Shown here in pieces: positions 29,355 to 41,842 of a stretch of 64,000 bases of DNA (within the stretch, counting starts at the first letter, position 1; each line of letters starts with the position of its first letter). The stretch comes from Ailanthus altissimus (Eukaryota; Streptophyta; Magnoliopsida; Sapindales; Simaroubaceae), in the NCBI GenBank assembly GCA_946807835.1, contig OX327693.1, positions 513,501 through 577,500 of the forward strand, given 5' to 3'. The notes beneath the pieces are model-generated. The model searched no databases, was not told where the DNA came from, and saw nothing but the letters and a program-made list of their open reading frames with translations. The translations under genes and the position numbers were made by a program.

Positions 29355-29484
29355 GAACTAGGTAAGTCAGCCCCTTGTAAATTAAAAAGCTCACCCTCTT
29401 GACCCTCAAGTTAGGGTTCGATTCCTCCCCCGCAGTTGATAGATTGTGTATGTTGTGTAGTGTAAACATGATAAAAAAATAAAA
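29355..29484 (+). mobile_element. tRNA-derived SINE with target-site duplication
   Basis: A 130-bp insert has a textbook B box GGTTCGATTCC at 29415-29425 and an A-rich tail (ATAAAAAAATAAAA). It is flanked by 15-bp direct repeats at 29340-29354 and 29485-29499 with one mismatch (ATCTAAAACCYAGTC). Confidence 0.75.
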
Positions 29485-29929
29485 ATCTAAAACCCAGTCT
29501 AAGCATTTTCATAAATCAATCACCGTGTGGACTCCACTAGTTATAACCTTTTGCAATAATAATGAACTACCCTTTTTAGATTTCTGCTTCTTTTGTCCAC
29601 CCATGTGGACTCTACTCCACAGACACTATGCAATAATTGTGCATTAGACTAAATGTATCCTTGGTTAAATATGGGGGCTAATTCTTCTTTTTTTTTTAAA
29701 TTTTTTTTTTCTTTTTGAAAACGTGTTTACACAATGCAAAGTGTAAGATCAACTGTGTGGAGTCCACCGCATGCTTTGCTCTTTCCTTTGTGAGACAAAG
29801 TGGATTCCAATGTTATACTTTCATTATACTTTGTTTTGCTTGTAATATAACGCAATAATAAATTGCATTGGCCTACTAGTTGATGCTATCGTTTGGTGTT
29901 GAGTTCGAATATGATCAAAGCTTGTTAGC

Positions 29930-30580
29930 AGTCCCTCCATTTGCATGGAGGCAGATGTGAGGGCACATATTGTAATGAAATAAGTTAAAATTTTATGAGG
30001 AAAATGGAGTGCATTTATTGTAATTAGAGAAGTATTTTATTAAATAAATAAAAAAATTTATGATGCAAATGGAGGGCAGATATTATAATAAAAAATTAAT
30101 GAGTTGATTCGTATATTTGTATATCTTTAAGAAAAAAGAAAATAAATCAAAATTTTACGATATTTTTCTAATTTACTTACTATTAGAATAATAGAAAAAA
30201 TTCTATCAAAGAAACTAAATAAATAATAATGGAAAAGATTTTATAAGTTTTTTATGGAATAAATCAAAAGTTTGTGATGCTTTTCTAATTTCCTTTAAAT
30301 TATAATTGTGAAAAAGATCTAATTATGACAGTTTGTCTGAGTGGTCAAGTGTACTTCTCCCCAACTATGAGATTAGGGATTTAAATTTGACTAATATTAA
30401 GACAATGTAATTTTTTTTCCTATTTAGGAGGAGGTTCTTCTCTCTTTTGTGGAAGTCCTTTATCTCTAGTTTGAGTATGTTGTAATATCATTGAATTTTA
30501 AATTTTTATTTTGTGTCTTGTGGATTTAAAAATCAAGTGTTAAAAGTTAGTCATATGAAAAGACATTAGAATTGGGGTGG
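29930..30580 (+). repeat. Dispersed AT-rich repeat, copy 1, with tRNA-like core
   Basis: This stretch aligns along most of its length with 51240-52000. Both contain ATGGAATAAATCAAAA repeats, then a tRNA-like core (CTGAGTGGYCAAGTGTA, then an AACTATGAGRTTA phrase and a decayed B box), then GTCATATGAAAAGACA. It may be a non-autonomous element that has captured a SINE. Termini not defined. Confidence 0.55.
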
Positions 30581-30839
30581 ACTTGCAGCAGCATGTGTTA
30601 AAATTAGTTAGGTGGTAGGGCTGTTGGTGGAGGGTCTGTTTATTGTGGGGTTGATTTCGGGTTTGCAGCAGCATGTGTTGGAGAGTATAGGGCTGTAATT
30701 GATTGTGGGGATGCTGATGGGGTTGCTAATTATGGAGTTATTAATTGCGTGGGAGCTGGAATTGTTGATACTAATGTGGCTTTTGGTGATGACGTTCCTG
30801 AAGATATGTGTGATGGTGGCTTTAGAGTGGGTGTGCATG

Positions 30840-31300
30840 GATCGTGCGTGGCCTCCTCTTCGGGGTGCTTTTAAGCTAAGTGTTGATGCTTCTGTTAATA
30901 TCGAGGGAAATAATATTGGGATTGGTTGGGTTCTTCGGGGCTTTTTAGGTATGGTTCTCGTAGCTTCGATTAGGTCTTTTATAGCCTTTTATTTGCTTTT
31001 TTTTTTTTTTTGGCCGAGTGTTTTGGAATGATGCATGCTCTTCAAGTGGTTTGAGATTTGATTGGGTTTATGATTTGCATGGGTTGGAAGGATTGGATAT
31101 CCTTATACTTGGGCTTGTTGTAGAAACAAATTGTATGTTATTGGTGGAGTCCCTTCATTCTCAGAGATTTTCGAGTGTCTAGGCGAATCTGCTCGTTTCT
31201 AATTTTCAGCCTTTAGCCAATATTGAGAATGCTGTTTGTGTCTTTCTTAGGCAAAATATAGTAGCTCATTTTCTAGCTAAATGGGCGAAAATGATATATA
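30840..31300 (+). pseudogene. LINE RNase H domain relic
   Basis: The + strand encodes GAFKLSVDASVNIEGNN and GIGWVLRGFLG, then after a T-run and frameshift MHALQVV, then VVETNCMLLVESL and, near the end, NIVAHFLAKWA. These are the order and motifs of the RNase H fold (RVT_3 type) at the C terminus of plant non-LTR retrotransposons, including the first catalytic Asp in VDAS. Stops and frameshifts make it dead. A Gly/Val/Asp-rich open stretch just upstream (about 30615-30872) is probably the degraded linker. Confidence 0.7.
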
Positions 31301-31427
31301 TATATATATGTCTATTGTTTGGGTTGATTTTATGTTCATTATTCTTGGCGCATGTATTCATAATGAATTTTTTGTATTAATGGAATAAATTGGCATTTTT
31401 TTTAAAAATATATTAAAATTAAAATTG

Positions 31428-31690
31428 AAAAAAAAATAACCAAAAGGGAAGAAAGAATATACTTATTTTTTTCTTTCCAGTTGGCCTTGGTATAGCACTA
31501 TTTTGAATATGTTGTAATATCATTGAATTTTGAATTTTTATTTTGTGCCTTGCAAATTTAAAAGTCAAGTGTTAAAAGTAAATCATATGAAAAGACATTA
31601 GAATTAATAAATGAAAAATAATAAATAAAGCAAAAGGGAAGAAAGAATATACCCATGTTTTCTTTGCAGTTGGCCTTTATATATAATTTT
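31428..31690. repeat. Repeated module of about 190 bp
   Basis: The phrases AAAAGGGAAGAAAGAATATAC, GTTGGCCTT and TGTTGTAATATCATTGAATT recur in the same order about 190 bp apart. The same module is found around 51860-52130, and its middle part also at 30475-30580 on the other side of the LINE relic. Confidence 0.55.
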
Positions 31691-31892
31691 AAGAAGTAAA
31701 TAAATAATTTTTTTTTAAAGAGATAGAAGTTCAGTCTAAAATTTTATTTGAATAACATGGTACTTACAAAATTGAATATAATTAATGTCATAAATGATGT
31801 GATTAGAGATTAGATGTATTAATTAATTGTTCTTATTATTATCTCACATATATATAACAATAATTTATAGTGTGATATTTAAGACGAGAATA

Positions 31893-32180
31893 TCAATTTT
31901 GTCTCAATTTTATTCTTTTTGAGCGACCCACCCCGAATTCTTTAAGAAATTTGGGACAAGTCCTAATAATAATCAAATTTGATAGATTTTTTTTTCTTTT
32001 TCCTATATTCGATAGAGTTTCCTTGTCTATCATATCTTGCCCACTTGTAATTTTTACTTCATCACACATCAATAAATAATCATCAAAAACTTCTAGCATA
32101 TTATCCGTTATCATTGGCAGGAACAACAAATAATTATCTAAAACTTCTAGCTTATTATCCGTTATCATTAGCAGGAACAA
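31893..32180 (-). other. Unrecognised 95-codon frame with an in-frame 54-bp duplication
   Basis: The - strand frame begins with two tandem 18-residue units, each containing MITDN and YLL. The 54-bp duplication covers about 32073-32180. I recognise no family, the base composition is low-complexity, and it lies among repeats, so it is probably not a gene. Confidence 0.2.
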
Positions 32181-32699
32181 TACTCATCTTTTACTGATTA
32201 AACATTATCGTATCAATACTCCAAATTATGTAGTTAACATTATCATCTAACAGACTCTATTACAACTCTATAAATATACAAATTTAAAAATAATGACTTC
32301 TTGTATTATTATTTGGCTTAATCTCTAGACTTAAACTCTTCTGAGTTGATTAGTTTCTACAACCTCTTTTAGGGAGGAGGGGAATGTAATAAAAAAGGGT
32401 AAGTTAATTGACTTAACGAGTAGACATGGCTTAAAATTTGAAATAGTCTTAAAAGCATATAATAAGCAATTAAAGTGCATAAAGTAATCTTTATTTAAAA
32501 CATATGAAATTGTTATACAAAATTGCTTACCATAAAATGCATTTTTAAATCTCTGTGTACAAATAATAGCTGAATTACAAATAATATAAATCATTATCAA
32601 ATTATGTACTCAAGTATAAATATCTGAAATTTCCTGTAATACTTTTTCTTAGTTGAGCATGGTCAAACATATTTGGTATTTTAAAATATCATATACTAG

Positions 32700-32747
32700 T
32701 GTATATATATATATATATATACACACATATATATATATATATATAGA
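32700..32747. repeat. TA microsatellite
   Basis: A long alternating TA run is interrupted by a short ACACACAC block. Confidence 0.9.
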
Positions 32748-32781
32748 AAATCACACTAAACTTGTATTCAAAGGAAAATTT

Positions 32782-34935
32782 TGTCATACCCGGAATGTCC
32801 CTTGGGTAAAGCATTGGACATATTCATCTCATATCCTCATCATACACATGTGTAAAATAAACTGACTCACAAAGAGTAAAGCGCCCATACACACGGCCCA
32901 AAGCCTATGTGTGTGTATAGGCGGGTCCCAAAGATATAAATTTCATATCTCATCTGAAGGAGAAAGGGTACAACTTAGTGGTTTCAAAATTATTTCTTTT
33001 ATACAATATATGAACTTATAACATATCATTATGTCATAACTTATACTCTTTACTCTCAAGCCATTTAGAAACCATTATTACTGATATATGAAAAATGTTT
33101 TCTCAAGTATAAATATAATTCAAGATAAATGGTCATCAAGAAAAATATATATTATTAACTATAAAAGAAAGAACTATGCTCATCATGCTTTAAAATATAT
33201 TTTTCTTAAATCATGGAGTAAAAATCATAAAAATAGTATAAGTATCCACTCACAAAACTCTTAGTGCATTTATCGAGTTCAATGTGAAGTGTCTTTTCCA
33301 TTAGGTATTCCCACTTTTGAGCTCGAGCCAGATTTTGTGTTCCTTAACCCGAATCATAAAGCATGTCTCCTTAGAGTTCTAAAATGATAATAATCAATAA
33401 TTGAAACCCATAAAGTAATATAAATTTGAATCTGGATCATAATTTAAAACTTAAGATTTCTTAAAACCTTACAATTTCAACCACTATTATTCAATTGATT
33501 TTTCTCTTCCATCAAATAAGGTCCATTTACAACATAATCAAAATATATCACTCTTGAGACATAAATCATTGTCAATTCAAGTAAATTAGATTTTATCTCC
33601 TTCAAAATCTAAGTCATAACCATTCTTAAAATTAAGTCCTTAACTGATCAAATCAGAACATCCATTAAGCAGCTTTTAGTCTCTAAATTTTATAAAATCA
33701 CATACTTTATAAACAATTATGAAACCACCTCAGATTTATTTATGACACATATCTTAGTCCATAATAAATCATTCATGGGTAAATTCATTGAGGAAGTATT
33801 TTAAAACGATTTCTTTTCAAGACTTTTAGAATCTGTCAAACAAAATCTTGCACTAATACCACTTTCTTTAAAAAAATCATAATAATTCGAAACTAATAAT
33901 TTAAATTCTCAATTTTGGATATGTTGTAATAGGTATGAAAATGAACCATTCTAGGAAATTGTAACTTTTGAAGATCATTTGATACATTAAATTATGTTCG
34001 TCATCTAATCATATTGCAGAAACAAGAGATTCTCAAAATTTCAGGGTCATCTTTGAAAAATCATTAAACGTCGATTTCATGGATTTTTTTTAATGATTTT
34101 AGGTTTTAAATGCTCCTTATAATGTCTAGTTTCTTGGGTTACAAAATCTATTCCAAAATAAAAACAAAATATTTTATAAAAATCATAGACTGATCTATGG
34201 TCATACAGTAATTCTGCAGGTCTATCACGATTCATCATCTTATTAATTTAATCATCCTCAATAATCAATATATCTCATGAAATCATCATTAAATCTTTAA
34301 TATATTAGGATTATAGAAATTATAACTTTATAAAATCACATAACAAGCACAAAAGATTAAAGTGAAAGTTTTGAAAATACATTTTTAGTCCTCAAATCTC
34401 TAATACCAATCCTCTTTGTTCTCTCTTCTTCTCTTTCTCCTTCTCTTTTTCTTTCTCTCCCTTCTCTCTAAGACTAGAAAATCTGAATGGGGTTGGCTAG
34501 GGTAGCTGAAAAATGGAGTTTATATAATGTCAAAAAATTTATCCTTTTGCCTCTTATTAAATTTATCAACTCAATCCCAACATGTACCCTTTTTTTTCTT
34601 ATAATAGCCCTTAGTCCAAATTATATCATATAGTTTCGGCCTAGTATCATTGAGCCTAAATATGTTAATTCCAACTTTTAACACAGTTATTCAAGTCCAA
34701 TCTCAATAATCTCATGTAAGCCCAAAATTTAACTTACAACAAGCCGAAAATCTAACTTGATTATAGATCTATATTCTAATAAACAAACAAATCCTTAATA
34801 AGATGAAAAATTCCTTCTTCCTAATATTATACAACATGAACATTATAAAATAAGCATAAACTTGTGAGTCCACTTACTATGTACACATGGTCATTACAAC
34901 TCACTCGCCTTAAAAAGAGTTAAGTAGGTATTACA
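32782..34935. mobile_element. Probable solo LTR, 2.15 kb
   Basis: The segment starts TGTCATAC and ends GTATTACA, near-inverted termini of the TG...CA type. It is flanked by AATTT (32777-32781) and CATTT (34936-34940), a 4 of 5 match for a 5-bp target-site duplication. No coding region is seen. A pyrimidine-rich tract lies at 34412-34471. Family and orientation are unresolved; Gypsy is a guess. Confidence 0.45.
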
Positions 34936-34940
34936 CATTT

Positions 34941-36159
34941 AGCTTTCATTCAAAAAAAAAAATTCTTTTAGCATTATTATTTTTTATTTGCTAATGAAAA
35001 GAAAGCTATTCTTTTTCCACTTAGGCACAAATATTTAACCTTTTAATTAGAAAAAATAACAGATGGACCTTGAGGTTTTGCAAATGACAAATAGACTCAA
35101 TTTTTTTAATTTATAAATAATCGTCATATATATGTCTTTTTATCAATTTGTTTTGATAAATTGCCTAGTGGGTTGAGTTTGACGTAGTTAAATGACTATG
35201 ATGTCTTCACCAAGTTATAACAACTTAACTACTATTGATGAATATTGACTAGTGTTGACCAAACATTAACTAATGGTGACCAACTATTGACCGATGGTGT
35301 ATCGGTTCATAATAAACAACATTGAACTCTAAATTATTGATCTATACTTTGAAAAAATAATTTTTCAATAAAGCATAGGAAGAGTCCCAGGCTTAGCGAG
35401 AAAAGCAACAACTCCATTATACCACTATCAAATGATCTTTACACTAATCTTTGGACTCCTCCAATGCTTTATTGACAATAATTATTTCTTTATTGTATAA
35501 ATTAAAAAAATTAAGTTAATTAGTATCTGTAGTGAGTTTATTTGCAGTGGTCAACTAATCAGTGTTGATAAAAAATCGTTCAACAACTAGTTAATGACGG
35601 TTACTAAATTATGCCATATGTCATTAATTGCATAAAGTTACACAAATGCTCATATCTCTTGAAATTTTAATAAAAAATCTATTTTTTTTTTAAAGTTTGA
35701 TTATTATTTTTATAAAACATCTTGAGGCTCAATCCATTCTTTCCTGTCCTCCTTGTTAATTTATATGCCAAAGCAAACACCATCTTAAGACAATCTATTG
35801 AATGGGGATTTAGAAGAATAGCTTAAAGAAGGATAAAACAATAACATTTATATAAGGATGGCAATTCGTATAAATGAAACATATTCATGTCATGTCTTAA
35901 TATGATCTTACTAAAGTTTTTAAAAATATGAACATGAATCGTTTAAATAAACAAATTAGACAATCAAATATGAATTTAATTCTTTTAATAAATGAATTGT
36001 ATCAAACGACACAATTTTACATATTTAATAAATGAGTTATATTGGATTCATTTACTGGAATATACATGATATCATTCATTTTCATGATTAAGTATGATTT
36101 AATATGTTTATATGAATATATACACGATTAAATTCATTTATAAGATTTGGCAATCTTGT
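34941..36159. other. AT-rich intergenic region
   Basis: No gene is seen. Phrases such as GTTGACCAA and TGGTGACCAACTATTGACC recur near 35175-35310 and 35545-35620, possibly an old repeat. The rest is featureless at this level. Confidence 0.5.
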
Positions 36160-36493
36160 ATATCTTAACTTGAGGTATGTGGCCAAATAACTCCTTCAAA
36201 TGGAGTATGATATTCATAGTGCTGTCCATATGGATATGTTTTCTCTGCAGCTTCGTAGATATAATGACGAGGGTGTAAGGTTTAATTTTTAAACCATAAT
36301 CCAATCATTTCTAATATGTCTCCCTTTCCTTTAGGGTGGCATAATCAAAAACACATCGGGGCATGGTTTGATTAATTACATACCCAAGTTTTTTAGAATT
36401 CATAACTATTTTAAAATTCACAAGCCAGTCAGTATAGTTCTCGGTATGCTTGAGTTGGTGTGAATCAAGTATGTGTACCAACAAGTTGCTCAT
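36160..36493 (-). pseudogene. Copia-2 gag remnant (start of gag)
   Basis: The - strand frame from the Met at 36493 reads MSNLLVHILDSHQL, then NYTDWLVNFKIVMNSKKLGY. This is the conserved N terminus of plant Copia gag proteins. After a break, another frame gives MDSTMNIILHLKELFG, the next gag block. This is the 5' end of the coding part of an element whose leader, primer site and LTR lie at 44641-47572 on the same strand. Copia-1 is inserted between them. Confidence 0.65.
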
Positions 36494-36555
36494 AGTCATT
36501 ATATCTTTATAAGACAAAAAGAGAAAGATGTTAGTAGAATATTTCAATCACTAAT

Positions 36556-37304
36556 TGTGAGAATATTGATTAAAAATCATCGAAATATGATTTGGGGTTC
36601 AAGCCAAGTGCGTAAGGTGCGCAAGGATCGAAGACAGACGCGAAAGAAGGTGAACAAATGAAGAAGGGCGCACCAGGAGTGGGTGCTGTGGCGACCAAGC
36701 GTGGGCGCCGCAGCGCCTAGAACAGAACTTGAGCGCCGCCGCGCTAGAATGCCAGCACCGCAGCGTTGAGCAGAAGCACGCCAGCGCCACGGCGAAGAGA
36801 GCCTAGTGCCGCAGCGCTGGTGACGGGAACAATATCCCAAAATAAGTAAACTTTCTTATTTCGTCTCTCACTTGCTTCAGGACTCCCTAATACGACTCCC
36901 ACACGTATAGGGAAAACCTAGGACGTCCCAAGGCCTATATAAAGGCTATCAATTGGCTTGTAAACATATCTTTGTGATTAAAATATATATCTTTGTGATC
37001 TTGACAATCTTTGTGATAAACAAGAGATCTTAGTGGTTCTTTGTGAGAGAAAATCCCTAGAGTGAGAGAGGGTTTTCTTTGTGATCTTTCTTGTAAAAGG
37101 CATACTTTGTGAGTACCTTGTGATTCATAATAAGAGAAGAGTGTGATCTTGATCCGCCGTGGACGTAGGCAAGTTATCGAACCACGTAATTCTTTGTGTT
37201 TTCTTCTTCTACCTCTTTCTCTATTTATTTCTTAAGTAATTTGTTTTGCATTATTATATTGCTTGGGTGAATTTTTTGCTTATTTGTGTGCTTTCACTTC
37301 AATA
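36556..37304 (+). repeat. Copia-1 left LTR
   Basis: Contains a GC-rich palindromic minisatellite (about 36660-36833), a TATA box TATATAAA at 36936-36943, six copies of CTTTGTGA between 36970 and 37112, and the phrase GATCCGCCGTGGACGTAGG near 37151. I recall that phrase from other plant Copia LTRs. Confidence 0.9.
36936..36943 (+). promoter_or_regulatory. TATA box of Copia-1 left LTR
   Basis: TATATAAA in GCCTATATAAAGGC sits mid-LTR upstream of the CTTTGTGA array, the expected place for the U3/R border. The right LTR has the same box at 44264-44271. Confidence 0.7.
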
Positions 37305-37307
37305 AAC

Positions 37308-37319
37308 TTGTATCAGAGC
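37308..37319 (+). other. Copia-1 primer binding site
   Basis: TTGTATCAGAGC matches 11 of 12 bases of the usual plant iMet tRNA primer site TGGTATCAGAGC and starts 4 bases after the left LTR. Confidence 0.85.
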
Positions 37320-37336
37320 TTTGGTTCTAAGCAGAC

Positions 37337-38173
37337 ATAGCCACACCCAAGTACGAGGTAGAGAAATTCAATGGTACCAATGACTTCAATCTGTGAAAGA
37401 TGAAGGTTAGGGAATTGTTGGTGAGTCAAAGGCTTGGTTCGGCATTAGAGGAGACTGCAGCTCCATCTAGTGATGAAGAGAAAATGCCAAAGTCATCTAG
37501 AGCTGAGGCAGAAAGAAGGGACATTCAGGAAAGAGCTCATAGCACAATCGTTCTGTCATTAAGCGATGAAGTACTAAGGGAAGTAGCAGGTGAGACGACG
37601 GCTATAGGTCTTTGGAAAAAGCTTGACTCACTTTATATGAAGAAATCATTGGCTAACAGATTGCATATAAAGAAGAAGCTGTATCAGCTGTCCATGTCAG
37701 AGGGGACGCCGATGAAAGATCATATAGACGCCTTCAATAAGATCATCCTTGATCTTGAGTCTATTAATATCAAGATAGAAGATGAAGATAGAGTAATTAT
37801 CCTGCTGAGTTCACTCTCCAAGAGCTATGAGAGTTTTTTTGATACACTACTCTATGGCAGAGAGAGTTTAACGATAAGTGATGTGAAATCATCATTAAAC
37901 TCAAAGTTAATAGGAAAGCAGACCAAGGGCAATGCAGAAAGTTTATCTGTAAGAGGAAGGCCCTCATATAGAGATGGAAAGAAAAAGGGCTTAAGGTCAA
38001 AGTTTAGGACTCCTAGGAAGTGCTATTGCTGCAAGAAAGAGGGGCACTTCATAAAGGACTGTCCTGAGAAGAGAACACAAGACAAGAAGAAAGCGGATGC
38101 TACGCTTGCCTATGATGATAGCTATGACAGTGCAGAGACACTCGTCACTACTGATGGTATGAACTTTGAATAA
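37337..38173 (+). pseudogene. Copia-1 gag (broken)
   Basis: The frame runs from a lost start (ATA where ATG is expected, then ATPKYEVEKFNGTNDF). A TGA follows where Trp is usual, and then the frame is open from 37400 for 257 codons. It contains the UBN2/gag core (GLWKKLDSLYMKKSLANRL) and a CCHC zinc knuckle CYCCKKEGHFIKDC. A TAA ends it just before the protease. The capsid-like product would be truncated at the front. Confidence 0.85.
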
Positions 38174-39364
38174 TGGGTTTTAGATTCTAGTTGTACTTTT
38201 CACATGTGCCCGTACAAGTCTTGGTTTACAAATTTTTAGGCTATTAGTGGTGGTAAGGTGCTATTGGGTAATGACGTTGCATGTTAGATGATGAGAATTG
38301 GTAGTGTTAAGCTTAGGCTGCATGATGGGCGAGTGAGAGAGTTGACAGATGTTAGGTATGTTCCTGACTTGAAGAGAAACTTGATCTCACTGGGAACTTT
38401 AGACCAAAATGGGTGTTCCATCAGGATCGACGGAGGGATTTTAAGAGTTTTGAAAGGTTCCATGGTGGTGATAAGAGGAGAGAAGCGCAAAGGTGTTTAT
38501 GTGCTTAAGGGTGAAGTCGTGAATGGTTCTGCACTATTCTCTGTAGATGATGAGAGTATGCAAACCAAGTTGTGGCATCTTAGACTGGCACACCTAGGCG
38601 AGAGAAACTTAAAGGAGTTATATAGTCAAAAGGCGTTTGGAGAGTATAAGTTTCAGCCCTTAGAGTTTTGTGAGCATTGTGTACTAGGGAAAGCACATAG
38701 AGTGAGGTTCAGTACCGACGAGTACAAGACTAAGGGGACTCTTGACTACATACACTTGAATCTTTAGGGACCAGCTCAGATAGCTACTCGCGGTGGTGCC
38801 AGGTATTTTCTCAGCTTGATTGATGATTATTCGAGGAAGCTGTGGGTCTATGTGTTAAAGAGCAAGGATCAAGTATTTGATGTATTCAAGACTTGAAAGG
38901 CTTTTGTTGAGAATCAGACTGGCAAAAGAGTAAAGAGGTTGAGAACTGACAACGGCCTCGAATTTTGCAACAGAGAGTTTGATGGGTTTTGTGCTAAGCA
39001 TGGGATCGCAAGGCATAGGACGATAAGATCAACACCACAGTAGAATAGGGTAGCTGAGAGGATGAACAAGACCCTACTTGAAAGGGTGAGATGCATGCTT
39101 ACTAATACAAAGATGTCCAAGATATTTTGGGGAGAAGCTGTAGTGACTGTAGCTTACTTGATTAATAGAAGTCATTCCTCAGCAATTGACTTGAAGATGC
39201 CAGAAGAGAAATGGTCTGGCAATCTTCCAAAGTATGACTACCTCAGAATATTTGGTTGCCCTGCCTTTGTACATGTTAAGAAGGAGAAGTTGGAACCTAG
39301 AGCTATCAAAGGAGTATTCATAGGATATCCCGAAGGAGTAAAAGGATACAAGGTGTGGTGTAAA
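38174..39364 (+). pseudogene. Copia-1 protease and integrase (broken)
   Basis: Protease is seen as WVLDSSCTFHMCP, with Ser replacing the Gly of the usual DSG active site. Integrase shows the HHCC region (LWHLRLAHLGERNL ... CEHCVLGKAHR), then the catalytic core with LIDDYSRKLWVY, RTDNGLEF and VAERMNKTLLE. At the first catalytic Asp position (usual DLWGP) the sequence reads NL then a stop. Further stops follow at 38896 and 39042. Coding is cut at 39364 by the nested solo LTR. Confidence 0.85.
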
Positions 39365-41837
39365 TGTTGGGTGTTTATCATAGAGTGTGTGATTATACGA
39401 GTGTATGCGTAATTTCAAAAATTACCATATGCGCAGCGGAAGCATGTTACAAAATACATCCATTTTAACAAATTCAACATATATCACATATATGCATAAG
39501 TATAACAATTATACAATTATGAACATGATGAACAACATATATCACATATATGAACAAGTATAACAATTATACAAATATAAACATGTTGAACAATATTATA
39601 TTATAACACATAATGTAAAATACTCACCTAATGAAGGTAGCTTTACAAAATCTTCAAGTCTTTCACCAATCCATGTGAAGAGCTCACTTTAAAGTATATG
39701 TTGAACAATTCTAGTCCATAACTTTTGGTAGGATTAAGGAGCTAAAATGGTAGCTTAGTATTTAGAATTTTTAGCACTTCTATTCAAACTCTTTTGAATA
39801 CAATTTTTGTTTCTTAAATGGAGATAGTAAATATTTTCTATACAACTCTTGTATTAATTAAAAATCTTTAACATACAACTCTTGTATATTAATCTTAGAA
39901 ACAATTTCTACATGATAATTATTTTGAACAACTCTTTGCAAAATAATTATCTTTTTCTCCATTTACATATCATTCATTTTTTGTCATCTATTAAAGAAGG
40001 AGATGAAGAGAAGTTTGTTTATTTTTCAACACTTGAAAGAATAAAACTCAAAGAACTCTCTCTTACCTCTCTTCCTTGCCATTGCCAAATTCTTTTCCCA
40101 AAATTGAATGAATTAAAAAAAAATTGTTTTGCCAAAATTCATTTTGTTTATTCAACACTTTGATTAAACAAAATGAAGTGCTCCACTAATTTTTATTGTT
40201 GGTCTCCCATTTAGAATTAATTAAACCAAGCACTAGAATAATGGCCACCAAAATTAATCTTTACCTAACAATTATATTTACTTTAATTATAATGGGTAAT
40301 TAAATGGCTAACATCTAGGTTCCTCATTGTATTAAAATACAATGCCATGATCTATATATATTATAATATTATCTAATAATATAATAATAATATATGATTT
40401 AATTATTCAAAACAATTTTGAATAATTACTTTTTACCTTCCTAATTTTTACTACCATGGTTAAATGGTAAAAAGGTAAAATCAAATCATGGAACAAATTT
40501 TGTCATTTGTTAATATTTTATTAATTAACAACCCTTGTTAATTAATTAAGTGATATACTTAAAATTAAGTCTTGACAAATGTACAATCTGAGGGATCCCT
40601 AAACAATCGTTCTCTTTTGCTGAAATTTATTGGATCGAACTATTCAATCCAATCCGCTACCCCAGTGCACAACGTGTATACTTCATATTGTGAGACTCTT
40701 TAGGTCCACACCTAATTTGTCATATAGAGCTCCTCCATACGTCCGTGAACAATGTCTCACACACACGTTACGGATATTACAAATTAGCATATTAGACCAT
40801 ACAAGTTGAGGTTATTACATATTCATATAATCCTTCTATCATTTATATCCTTGAAGAGCAGAGATATAGATCATCACCGTCAAATCTCTATTTGCTCAAC
40901 CACGAGCTTATCTCCAGATTTATATTTCATAAAACAATATCGACAAACACTTTTGTGATATTGTTTATTCCTCCGGAATATCTTTTCCGAGGTTTATGCT
41001 TGCGGCCATAAGACTTTCTGAAATACAATCTCAGAGCATTATGATATACAACCCACTCATATGAGCTGATGGATCCCATATCTACGCACACCAAACTCTA
41101 TGAGTATCGGACCATACCCAGCGACACCCAGCAGTCAGACCATGAAAGGTTTCTGACATGTGTGGAACCAAAGCATGGTGGATCACTCACAAGCCCACCG
41201 TGGCGCTCAGGTCAAAGGACCACAAATACTACTCAACTCGGAAGACCTTCCATTGACGGCTTTATGAGATGTCTATTGGATGTCTTCGTGAGTCTGTTCA
41301 ATATCCAGTCCTTACTGAACACCTGCATCTCTATATGAGCTTCCTACTAAGCTCATGGTTTGCTAAGACTAACCATCTGGACCATCCAGATATAGACATA
41401 CACTAATCTATATTAATGGGTTTCACCGATAGACCCGCATCGATGAAATTAGATCATGAACATTATGTTTGAGAACATACTTGCATAATGACATTTCTTA
41501 GCACCATCTACAACTCATTGCAGCTATATCATTACTAATATATTCTCAGGTCATTGTCCCATTTCAGACAAGGCTCTAACTCATTAGATTTTGCTAACTC
41601 TTAGTACCACTAACTCTTAGTGTTTATAACTATTAGCGTTGCTAACTCTTAGCCCTGGTCTAAACTCTTTTAGACCAAATCTGAACTCCTTCAGATCATA
41701 CAATGTCTAAAACGTTACAAGCATCTTACCATTTAATAAAAATAATATTAACGATTTTATTAGAAATAATAATTGTATAAATACAATCACTATATATTTA
41801 TACATTATGGGATGACACGTAAACACAAATCCCAACA
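39365..41837 (-). mobile_element. Solo LTR, 2.47 kb, nested in Copia-1
   Basis: It begins TGTTGGG and ends CCCAACA, with the 5-bp duplication GTAAA at 39360-39364 and 41838-41842. It interrupts the integrase/RT junction of Copia-1. Its 40500-41690 part aligns with 46290-47450 in the Copia-2 LTR, so it belongs to the same or a sister family. The - orientation is inferred from that match. No internal region or second LTR remains, as after LTR-LTR recombination. The short frame at 41069-41338 is not a gene. Confidence 0.85.
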
Positions 41838-41842
41838 GTAAA

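Noticed and set aside
30333..30400. Functional tRNA gene
   Set aside because: Only the A-box phrase is tRNA-like. The acceptor stem and a proper B box are missing, so it is at most a SINE remnant.
36577..36840. Ala/Ser/Arg-rich frames in the Copia-1 LTR (also 44023-44259)
   Set aside because: Produced by the GC-rich minisatellite. They lie before or around the LTR promoter and are not conserved between the two LTRs.
41069..41338. 89-codon frame in the solo LTR, with a relative at 46825-47106
   Set aside because: The similarity comes from the LTRs being related copies. No domain is seen, and LTRs of this family are not coding.
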